Source of the DNA: DASPXY01 sp038227745
GTDB taxonomy: Bacteria; Planctomycetota; Planctomycetia; Gemmatales; Gemmataceae
NCBI GenBank assembly: GCA_038227745.1
Contig: JBBRPS010000279.1
Location: 1-11,755 of the forward strand
Direction of reading: 5' to 3'
Length of the DNA: 11,755 nucleotides
Shown here: piece after piece, positions 1-5,896 of the stretch
How positions within the stretch are numbered: position 1 is the stretch's first letter
Layout: each line of letters starts with the position of its first letter
Made by a program: the position numbers and the translations under genes
Notes under the pieces: model-generated
The model's database searches: none
The model's input: the letters and a program-made list of their open reading frames with translations, nothing else
What the model was told of the DNA's origin: nothing

Positions 1-1242
1 GATCGGCGTGATCGTCTCGCGGCGCGGGTTGATGCCGAGCGCCTGGCAGAACGTGCAGAACAGGTCGGGCACCGTCACCGGCCGCGCCGTCACGTCGGTG
101 CCGGTGGCGCTCGTGGACCCGATCACCCGGCCGCCGCGGACACCGCCCCCCGCCAGGGCGACGTTGAACGCGCGCGGGAAGTGGTCGCGGCCGTTGTTCG
201 CGTTGATGCGCGGCGTGCGGCCGAACTCGCCCATCCAGATCACCAGCGTCCGGTCGAGCATGCCGCGCTCGCGCAGATCGGTCACCAGGGCGGCGAAGCC
301 GCGATCCACGTTCTCGCTCAGCGAGCGCGTCCGCTCGAAGTTGTCCTGGTGCGTGTCCCAGCCGTTCGACTCCACCTCGATGAACGTCACGCCCGTCTCG
401 ACCAGCCGCCGCGCCAGCAGACAGCCCGAGCCGAACGGGTTGCGGCCGTAGCGGTCGCGGACGGCGTCGCGCTCCTGCGCGATGTCGAAGGCGCGCAGGC
501 GCGGGCTGCGTACCATCTGGGCGGCGCTGCCGTACAGGGCGCCATGCTCGCGCACCCGCCCCTGGCCGCCGGCCTCGGCGAAGTCCTGTTCCAGGTCGCG
601 CATCAGGTCGAGGCGGCGGCCAAAGCGCTGGTTGTTCACGCCGGCCGGCAATTCGGAGTTGCCCGGCATCTGGTTCGGATTGGCGACGATGAACGGGGCA
701 TACGCCATGCCCAGGAAGCCCGAGCCGATGGTGGTGAAGCGGTTGCCGACGCTGACGAAGTGCGGCAGATCGAACTCGCGCGGGCCGATCTCGCGGGCCA
801 CCGTCGCGCCGAGCGCCGGGTAGCGGACGGCGGCGAGCGGCACGTAGCCGGTGTGCATCTGGTAGGTGGCGCGCTGGTGCTCGCCCTCGCGGTTGGTCAT
901 CGACCGGATCAGCGCGATGTCGCCGAAGGCGCGGGCGACGTTCGGCCAGCTCTCGGCGACCTGCACGCCGGTGACCGCGGTCTGGACGGCCCGCGTTGGG
1001 CCGCCGGTGGCGGCGCCGGGCTTGGGGTCGAACGTCTCGAACTGGCTCGGGCCGCCGCGCATGTACAGCAGAATGCACGCCCGGCCCTGACGGCGCAGCT
1101 CGTCGGCCTGGAGCGCGACCGCGTCCGTCCAGCCCAGCACGCCGAGGCCGGCCGCGCCGGCGGCGACGCCGCGGAGGAAGCTGCGCCGGCCGACGACGCC
1201 GTCGGGGCCGGTGCGAACCTGCATCAGGGATTGAAGCGCCAT
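1..1242 (-). CDS. DUF1501 family Tat-exported protein (3' end cut by window edge)
   Basis: The reading frame is open from ATG at 1242 to base 1, giving 414 codons with no stop, so the C-terminus lies outside the window; DUF1501 proteins usually run slightly longer, so perhaps a few tens of residues are missing. A GAGGA ribosome-binding site (1250-1254) supports the start. The N-terminus has a twin-arginine signal, RRSFLRG at residues 19-25, followed by a hydrophobic Ala/Gly-rich stretch, so export through Tat is expected. Family hallmarks follow: RGGPSQFETFDPKP around residues 62-75, WDTHQDNFERT in the middle, and MGEFGRTPRIN near 336-346 with GRDHFPRAF just after. DUF1501 is structurally related to the alkaline phosphatase/sulfatase superfamily, but its substrate is not established. 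In planctomycetes it typically follows a DUF1549/DUF1553 gene, as here. The family call is firm; the function is unknown. Confidence 0.95.
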   Translation of the reverse strand, partial: MALQSLMQVRTGPDGVVGRRSFLRGVAAGAAGLGVLGWTDAVALQADELRRQGRACILLYMRGGPSQFETFDPKPGAATGGPTRAVQTAVTGVQVAESWPNVARAFGDIALIRSMTNREGEHQRATYQMHTGYVPLAAVRYPALGATVAREIGPREFDLPHFVSVGNRFTTIGSGFLGMAYAPFIVANPNQMPGNSELPAGVNNQRFGRRLDLMRDLEQDFAEAGGQGRVREHGALYGSAAQMVRSPRLRAFDIAQERDAVRDRYGRNPFGSGCLLARRLVETGVTFIEVESNGWDTHQDNFERTRSLSENVDRGFAALVTDLRERGMLDRTLVIWMGEFGRTPRINANNGRDHFPRAFNVALAGGGVRGGRVIGSTSATGTDVTARPVTVPDLFCTFCQALGINPRRETITPI

Positions 1243-1264
1243 GGAAATGTCCTCGCGTGGTCAT

Positions 1265-1337
1265 CGTTTAGCCGCGGTTCGCAGAACCGCGTGTGGCGCA
1301 ACTGGCCGCACGCGGTTCTGCGAACCGCGGCTAAACG
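1265..1337. repeat. Nested inverted repeat with CGTTTAGCCGCG termini, between DUF1553 and DUF1501 genes
   Basis: The arms 1265-1293 and 1309-1337 are perfect 29-base reverse complements around a 15-base spacer. After one mismatch three further pairs form, leaving a 7-base loop. Each arm is itself a hairpin: CGCGGTTC-GCA-GAACCGCG at 1273-1291 and CGCGGTTC-TGC-GAACCGCG at 1311-1329, so DNA or RNA could fold as one long stem or as two small hairpins. It starts 7 bases after the stop codon of the upstream gene on the minus strand and ends before the DUF1501 ribosome-binding site. There is no U-tract on either side. The outer 12 bases recur at 7322-7371. I infer a REP/MITE-like dispersed element, possibly acting as an mRNA processing or stability element. 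Confidence 0.9.
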
Positions 1338-1344
1338 GAATGCG

Positions 1345-3087
1345 TCACCGTTTGGTCATGAACTCCGTGGAGTTGAGCAGCGCCCAGAGGATGTCCTCGA
1401 AGGCCTCGGCGCGGTTGCCGACGCGGCCGATGAGCTCGCGGCAGCGGGACGCCTCGCGGTCGGTGGGCCGCCGCGCCAGCGTCCGCAGGTACACCATCTT
1501 CAGCGCCTCGTCGTTGTTCGCGTGCGCGGTCAGGATGCGGGCCAGCAGGTTCGTGCCGGCGGCGCGGATCTTCTGGTTGATGAGCGGGCTGTTCATCATC
1601 AGCAGCGCCTGCGAGACGCTGCCCTCGACCTCCTCGGGCCGGCTCGACGGGTCGTACTTGAACTCTTCCTTGAACTGGAACTCGAAGCCCAGGAAGCGGG
1701 CGAACGGCCCGGCCATCGGCCGCCGGCCGAAGCCGCCGGGGCCGCCCATCTGCCCCAGCGCCCCCGTCAACGACTGCCATAGGGCGTCGGCGTGCAGGCG
1801 CGTCGGGTAGACCGAGGCGAACAGCAGGTGCTCGTCGGCGGACTCGCCGGGGCGGATCTGCCGCTGGTACGCCTCGCTGTTCATCACCGCCCGGAACAGC
1901 CCCTTGATGTCGTAGTCCGAGCCCTTGAAGGCGCCCGCCAGCCGCGCCAGCACGGTCGGGAAGACGGCCTCCTTCTCCGGCCCCAGGTCGTCGATCGGCT
2001 GGTAGAACGACTGTCCCATCAGCTCGCCCCAGAGGCGGTTGACGAAGGCGGCGGCGAACCACGGATTGTCCTTCGAGGTGATCGCGTCGGCGAGGGACTT
2101 CCGCCGGGCGGCGTCGCCCAGGCTCTCGCCCGGCGCCTTGCCGTCGAGGAAGCGCGGGTGGGTCGTGGTCTTGTTCTTGGGGTCGTCCTTGCCGGGCATC
2201 TGGTACTCGCCGAACGAGGCGGGCATCAGCCGCAGGCCGACCAGCCGCCTCTTCTTGGGGTCCGTGGGATAGTCGTACAACGGCCGCTCGCGCAGGCGGG
2301 AGAAGTAGGCGGCGAACTCGTGGAACTGCTGCCGCTTCCACACGTCACTGGGGTGGTCGTGGCACTGGGCGCACTGGATCTGGATGCCGAGGAAGACGCG
2401 CGAGGTCTCGGCGGCGCGCTCGGTGACGGCGTCGGCGCCGCGGCGCGACGCCAGGAAGAAGGCGGCGCCGTTCTTCTCTGGCGCGGCGAAGCGCAGCTCG
2501 CCGTCCGCGGCGATTATCGCGCGGGCGATCTCGCCCCAGCCGCGGTTCGCTTTGAGTTGCTCGGTCATCCAGATCTCGAAGTGCCGGGCGGTCACCCGCG
2601 CCAGCTGGTCCGTCACGCGCGACGCGATCACCTCGCGCCAGTAGCATGCCCAGTGCTTCGCGTAGGCGCTGCCGTTGAGCAGGCGGTCGATGACCTTCGC
2701 GCGCTTGTCGGGGGCGGTGTCCTTGAGGAAGTCGTCGATGTCGGCGGGCATCGGCAGGGCGCCGGTGAGGTCGAGCCAGGCGCGGCGGAGGAACTGCTCG
2801 TCGGTGGTGCGCGGCGCGGGGCGGGCCTTGCTCTTGGCCAGCTCGTGCGCGAGGAGGCGGTCGATCTCGCCCGGCTGGAGCGGCGTGGTGGCCGCCTGCC
2901 GCCATATCTCGAGGGTGACGACGCCGGAGGGCAGATCGGCCGCGGTGGGCGCCTTCTTCGTGGCGGACGACTTCGGCGGGTCGGCGTTGACGTGCGCCAC
3001 GGGCAGTGCCAGGAGGCCGAGCAGACCGGCGGCCAGGAGCGTCTTGCCCCGGACCAGCCGGAACGCGGGTGGTGCGTGGTCGTGCAT
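1345..3087 (-). CDS. Exported DUF1549/DUF1553 (PSCyt2-PSD1) protein
   Basis: A 580-residue protein if ATG 3087 is used, with a weak GGGGGTG about 6 bases upstream. An in-frame GTG at 3096 would add three residues but has no ribosome-binding site. Residues 1-35 form a signal peptide: a basic stretch, a Leu/Ala core (LLAAGLLGLLALP), then a likely cleavage after VNA. The DUF1549 (PSCyt2) half carries RRAWLDLTGALP and the conserved CAQCHDHP, with CAQCH at residues 239-243. The DUF1553 (PSD1) half carries the family pattern of VNRLWGELMG, PIDDLGPE, YDIKGLFRAVMNSEAYQ and a terminal STEFMTKR. The N-terminal cytochrome-like PSCyt1 module found in many relatives is absent, so this is a short-form member. 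It precedes the DUF1501 gene by about 100 bases, the usual planctomycete pairing, and is probably co-transcribed with it. CAQCH resembles a heme-binding motif, but it is a conserved part of DUF1549 and heme attachment is unproven. Family certain, function unknown. Confidence 0.95.
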   Translation of the reverse strand: MHDHAPPAFRLVRGKTLLAAGLLGLLALPVAHVNADPPKSSATKKAPTAADLPSGVVTLEIWRQAATTPLQPGEIDRLLAHELAKSKARPAPRTTDEQFLRRAWLDLTGALPMPADIDDFLKDTAPDKRAKVIDRLLNGSAYAKHWACYWREVIASRVTDQLARVTARHFEIWMTEQLKANRGWGEIARAIIAADGELRFAAPEKNGAAFFLASRRGADAVTERAAETSRVFLGIQIQCAQCHDHPSDVWKRQQFHEFAAYFSRLRERPLYDYPTDPKKRRLVGLRLMPASFGEYQMPGKDDPKNKTTTHPRFLDGKAPGESLGDAARRKSLADAITSKDNPWFAAAFVNRLWGELMGQSFYQPIDDLGPEKEAVFPTVLARLAGAFKGSDYDIKGLFRAVMNSEAYQRQIRPGESADEHLLFASVYPTRLHADALWQSLTGALGQMGGPGGFGRRPMAGPFARFLGFEFQFKEEFKYDPSSRPEEVEGSVSQALLMMNSPLINQKIRAAGTNLLARILTAHANNDEALKMVYLRTLARRPTDREASRCRELIGRVGNRAEAFEDILWALLNSTEFMTKR

Positions 3088-3169
3088 CAGAAACACCCCC
3101 AGTCGAGGTCAAGGCCGGCCCCGCGCCGCGGGGCGAGGGCCAGAAATGGCTACCTGTCAGGTCACGAAT

Positions 3170-3198
3170 ACTGTACCCCGGTGCGGCGGGGAGAGCAA
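3170..3198 (-). promoter_or_regulatory. Candidate sigma70-type promoter for the DUF1549-DUF1501 pair
   Basis: On the minus strand TTGCTC (3198-3193) is separated by 17 bases from TACAGT (3175-3170), about 80 bases before the start codon. The -10 keeps T, A, A and T of TATAAT and the -35 keeps TTG. It lies in one of the few less GC-rich spots of the gap. A second possible -10, TACACT at 3227-3222, has no acceptable -35. This is a visual match only. Confidence 0.3.
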
Positions 3199-3294
3199 TC
3201 CTTACCGCCCGGAGAGACTCAAGTGTAGGAGTTGAACCCCGGACGCGCCTGGCGGTACCGAAGATGAAAAAAGGATGAGAGCACAGGGCTGGTT

Positions 3295-3359
3295 CGTAGG
3301 CGACTCGCTCCGCGAGTCGCTCTGGGAGCAGCCGCGACTCGCGGAGCGAGTCGCCCACG
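3295..3359. repeat. Paired-hairpin nested inverted repeat after the zinc-ribbon cluster
   Basis: The arms 3299-3320 and 3334-3355 are perfect 22-base reverse complements, extended by three more pairs outside one mismatch (3295-3297 with 3357-3359). Each arm is also a hairpin: GCGACTCGC-TCC-GCGAGTCGC on the left and GCGACTCGC-GGA-GCGAGTCGC on the right. The 13-base spacer can form its own three-pair CTG/CAG stem. The design matches the element at 1265-1337, two inverted hairpins with 3-base loops, but the sequence is different and the CGTTTAG terminus is missing. It lies about 35 bases after the stop codon of the third zinc-ribbon gene and lacks an adjoining U-tract. Confidence 0.9.
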
Positions 3360-3394
3360 ATGCAATGCCTTAAGTTCTTACGACCGCCGCGCGA

Positions 3395-4141
3395 TCAGTA
3401 GTAATCGGGGCGGCGCGGCCGGGACCGGGAGACGGCCATCAGGCCCTTGATCCCCGCCACGATCGAGATGACGAGCCCGGCGAGGGACAGCAGGAACATG
3501 AGCACGAACAGGACCGGCATGCGGTCGCGCGCCCAGCGGTCGGTCAGCGCCACCACGACGCCGATGGCGAAGATGCCCGTCATGATGAGCAGCTCGACGG
3601 CGAGGATGAACGTCATCACGCTGCCCGTGATGACGAGGCCGCCCAACCGCGGGTTCCGCACCACCGCGGCGGCGATGAAGACGAAGACGAGGGGGGCGAT
3701 GTAGAACACCACCGCAAGGAAGGTGGTGATCATGATCGCCTCCGGCGGCGGCGGGCGGCGGTCCACGGTGAAGAGAAAGACGTAGAAGGCCAGCAGCACC
3801 ACGACGTCGAGGATGCCGGCGATCAGCAGCCAGACGGCGGCGCTGCCCCTGCCGTCGGCCTGGCGAGGCGCGTAGGCGTCGCGCTGCTCGTCGTCGTCGT
3901 ACTCCCGCCGCCGCGAGGACGGGTAGGAGCGGCCCGAGGGCGGTTCGTCGTCGGAGCGCCTTTCCGGGGACGGGGCGGCGGGGCGCGACGAGGGGGGCGG
4001 CTGGACGGCGGCCGGCGGGGGCGCCGTTTCGCCGGCCGGCTGGAAGACGTTGTTGCAAATCGGGCAGCGGACCTGCTGGCCGATCATCGTCTCGGGAAGG
4101 CTGAGGGCACGGCTGCAGGAGGGGCATTGGGTCTGGAGCAC
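3395..4141 (-). CDS. Zinc-ribbon, four-TM membrane protein (third tandem paralogue)
   Basis: A 248-residue protein of no assigned function. I chose GTG 4141 because it gives the same N-terminus as the two upstream paralogues (MxxxxCPSCSR) and the same leader, GGAGACGAC, directly before the start; upstream in-frame codons would add 37 unconserved residues. Four cysteines, C6-x2-C9-x16-C26-x2-C29, form a zinc-ribbon signature of the kind often annotated as MJ0042-type in planctomycetes. Residues about 34-100 are a Pro/Ala/Ser-rich linker with charged runs, probably disordered. Four hydrophobic helices follow at about 101-125, 135-161, 168-199 and 208-235, then a basic tail, SRPRRPDYY. The ribbon is probably cytoplasmic. 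The third helix (VMTFILAVELLI) and the tail closely match the neighbour at 4209-4919, so these two are the more recent duplicates. A role in sensing, scaffolding or regulated membrane assembly would be a guess. Confidence 0.88.
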   Translation of the reverse strand: MLQTQCPSCSRALSLPETMIGQQVRCPICNNVFQPAGETAPPPAAVQPPPSSRPAAPSPERRSDDEPPSGRSYPSSRRREYDDDEQRDAYAPRQADGRGSAAVWLLIAGILDVVVLLAFYVFLFTVDRRPPPPEAIMITTFLAVVFYIAPLVFVFIAAAVVRNPRLGGLVITGSVMTFILAVELLIMTGIFAIGVVVALTDRWARDRMPVLFVLMFLLSLAGLVISIVAGIKGLMAVSRSRPRRPDYY

Positions 4142-4185
4142 AGTCGTCTCCGGGAGCTGGGGGGTGGCGTGGGAAACACTCCGTA

Positions 4186-4191
4186 ATTGTA
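4186..4191 (-). promoter_or_regulatory. Candidate -10 element before the third zinc-ribbon gene
   Basis: The minus strand reads TACAAT (4191-4186), five of six bases of TATAAT, in an AT-enriched pocket about 45 bases before GTG 4141. No convincing -35 sits 16-18 bases upstream, where the stop codon of the preceding gene lies. Just beside it is a 10-base palindrome, TACCCGGGTA (4195-4204). If real, it would give the third paralogue its own transcript. Confidence 0.3.
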
Positions 4192-4208
4192 GCTTACCCG
4201 GGTAGGGC

Positions 4209-4919
4209 TCAGGGGTAACCGGGCCGGCGGGGCGGAAACCGGGAGACGGCAATTAGGCCCTTGATGCCCGCGATGATCGAGCTAATGATACCGGGAACCG
4301 CGACCACGAGCACGCCGAGCGCGTAGATCACAAAATCTTCCCAGACCCTGCCACGGCTCCCGGGAGTCCTGAATGCCCTCAGGAGGCCGAGAACGATGAT
4401 GGCCGATACGATCAGCAACTCCACGGCGACGATGAAGGTCATCACACACCCCGTGATGATCAGGCCCTTTCCCCGGGCGGTCCGCATCACGCCGGCGGTG
4501 ATGAAGACCAGAACGAGGGCGGGGAGGTAGAACGGGAACAAGAGTATGGTAACGATGAGGATGATGGCGGGTGAGTGGGATCCGTACCCCGTCCCGAAGA
4601 GGAACAGATAGATGGCCGGGATGACCACCGTATCGATGATACCGGCGATCAGCAACCAGACGGCGGCGGCGGTCCTGCCGTCACCCGGGCGAGGGGCGTT
4701 GCCGTGATCCCTCCGCCGGAGGGATGGGTACGGCCGCCTCGAAGGGAGAAGATCTTCCTCGAAGCGGGCGACGGGCCCCTGGGACTGGGGCCGCAGGGGA
4801 GCCGTCTCCCCGGTCGGCTGGAAGACGTGTCTGCAGATCGGACACTGGACCTGCTGGCCGACCACGGTTTCGGGCAGGTTGAGGGCACGGCTGCAAGAGG
4901 GGCAATGGACCGGAAGCAC
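4209..4919 (-). CDS. Zinc-ribbon, four-TM membrane protein (second tandem paralogue)
   Basis: A 236-residue protein. The start at GTG 4919 is set by alignment with its paralogues and by the conserved GGAGACGACC leader just upstream; longer in-frame starts run through the hairpin region and are not conserved. C6, C9, C26 and C29 make the zinc ribbon. The linker (about 34-82) is the shortest of the three and is rich in Arg and Pro. Hydrophobic helices lie at about 83-108, 117-145, 152-181 and 195-225, ending in the basic tail SRFPPRRPGYP. VMTFIVAVELLI in helix 3 and AGIKGLIAVSR at the end are nearly identical to the third copy, while the linker has diverged. Gaps of 88 and 67 bases separate it from its neighbours, which fits an operon with possible internal signals. 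Function unknown. Confidence 0.88.
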   Translation of the reverse strand: MLPVHCPSCSRALNLPETVVGQQVQCPICRHVFQPTGETAPLRPQSQGPVARFEEDLLPSRRPYPSLRRRDHGNAPRPGDGRTAAAVWLLIAGIIDTVVIPAIYLFLFGTGYGSHSPAIILIVTILLFPFYLPALVLVFITAGVMRTARGKGLIITGCVMTFIVAVELLIVSAIIVLGLLRAFRTPGSRGRVWEDFVIYALGVLVVAVPGIISSIIAGIKGLIAVSRFPPRRPGYP

Positions 4920-4957
4920 GGTCGTCTCCAGGGGCAAAGGGTGTCCGTGGCGGCCCG

Positions 4958-4995
4958 GCGGCGTGGGGCAGGAGTCCGCGTCTGCCCCACGCCGC
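4958..4995 (-). terminator. Perfect 14-bp hairpin after the first zinc-ribbon gene (terminator or attenuator-like)
   Basis: GCGGCGTGGGGCAG (4958-4971) and its exact reverse complement (4982-4995) surround a 10-base spacer. On the minus strand it begins 12 bases after the TAA stop of the first paralogue and lies about 40 bases before the second paralogue's start. No U-run follows, so it is not a classic intrinsic terminator. It could reduce read-through or protect the upstream message. It does not share sequence with the CGTTTAG elements. Confidence 0.5.
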
Positions 4996-5007
4996 AAAGC
5001 CACACCG

Positions 5008-5823
5008 TTAACGGTAGGCGGCCTTGACCTCCGGCTTGCCCAGGGTGAGCAGGGCGCGGATGCCGCCGACGATACTCAAGACGCAGCCCGCGAGGGAGAG
5101 CAGCGCGACCAGCAAGGGCAGCATGGCCTGATCGAATGAGCCGCGCCATGCATTGAGGATCGCCATGCCGGCGAGGCCCCAGAAGCCCGTGTAGATCAAC
5201 AGCTGCAAGGCGGTGATGAATGCCATGATGCACGCCGTAATGACCATGCCGCGGCCGCGCATCCCGGAGAGCATGGCCGAACCGACCGCGACGAAGACCA
5301 CGGGAATCAGGTAGACGATACTCAGGATGGCGATCATGGCGATCCCGGCCTGGGCGTCGCGACCCCCCATCCCGCGCCCACCCCCCAGCGCGAAGATGAT
5401 GACCAGGGCGGCGACCCAGGGGAGCAGCGCGAAGACAAACGCCGTCTGCAGCGCCCCGCCGCCGCGGCGGGCAGTGCGGCGGCCCTTCTTGAGGTCAATA
5501 TCGGCGTCGGCGACGTCCTCGAAGTCCGCCTCGGGCGCCGGTGCCCTGCGGCGCCGCGGGGGAGGGGCAGGGGCGTCCTCGAAATCCGCGAACGCATCCT
5601 CCGCGGGCGGCGGGGCCGGGCGTGCCGCGGGGCGGGCGGCCGGCTGCGGCCTGGGGGGCGGGGGCGGGGCCTCGGCGACGGCCTCCGCGATCTCCACCTC
5701 GGCCTCCGCGGGCGCCTCGACGCGGAACACGTTCTTGCAGGCGGGGCAGCGGATCTGCTTGCCCTGGAGGTTGTCGGCCAGCTTGAGTTTGCGGCTGCAC
5801 GAGGGGCAACTGATCTGGATCAT
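5008..5823 (-). CDS. Zinc-ribbon, four-TM membrane protein (first tandem paralogue)
   Basis: A 271-residue protein starting at ATG 5823, with GGAG six bases upstream inside the leader GGGAGACGACC. The ribbon is C6-x2-C9-x16-C26-x2-C29, read as CPSCSRKLKL and RCPACKNVF. The linker (about 34-124) is the longest of the trio: Ala/Pro/Glu-rich, with two related acidic blocks (ADFEDAPAP and ADFEDVADAD) around an RRRR run, ending in a basic patch before the membrane. Hydrophobic helices lie at about 125-147, 159-184, 192-223 and 232-258. Its tail, GKPEVKAAYR, and its helix 3 (CIMAFITALQLLI) differ from the other two copies, so it is the outgroup within the trio. The gene begins 73 bases after the E3 stop with no visible promoter, so read-through from the dehydrogenase gene is possible. 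No known function. Confidence 0.9.
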   Translation of the reverse strand: MIQISCPSCSRKLKLADNLQGKQIRCPACKNVFRVEAPAEAEVEIAEAVAEAPPPPPRPQPAARPAARPAPPPAEDAFADFEDAPAPPPRRRRAPAPEADFEDVADADIDLKKGRRTARRGGGALQTAFVFALLPWVAALVIIFALGGGRGMGGRDAQAGIAMIAILSIVYLIPVVFVAVGSAMLSGMRGRGMVITACIMAFITALQLLIYTGFWGLAGMAILNAWRGSFDQAMLPLLVALLSLAGCVLSIVGGIRALLTLGKPEVKAAYR

Positions 5824-5896
5824 GGTCGTCTCCCGGGGGAACGCGGGCCGGACCGGGCGCCAGACCGCGGACGGCCGGAGGTTCGGTCGGGACCGG

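Larger units (their letters stand above)
3097..3394. other. Intergenic gap upstream of the DUF1549 gene
   Basis: This 298-base gap separates the third zinc-ribbon gene (stop 3395-3397) from the DUF1549 gene. From the high-coordinate side it contains the paired-hairpin repeat (3295-3359), an A-rich patch (six T on the minus strand near 3267-3272, with no stem directly before it), two weak minus-strand promoter candidates, and a GC-rich leader of about 80 bases. I see no credible small gene; the open frames here are extensions of antisense shadows. Confidence 0.6.

Noticed and set aside
2359..2373. CAQCH as proof of a c-type cytochrome
   Set aside because: The motif is a standard part of DUF1549, and a single CxxCH without the surrounding cytochrome fold does not establish heme attachment.
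3085..3096. GTG start at 3096 for the DUF1549 gene
   Set aside because: No ribosome-binding site precedes it at a workable distance; the ATG at 3087 has a G-rich site and starts cleanly before the signal peptide. The difference is only three residues.
3264..3280. T6 tract on the minus strand as an intrinsic terminator for the zinc-ribbon cluster
   Set aside because: The nearest stem ends about 20 bases earlier, so there is no hairpin directly joined to the U-run.
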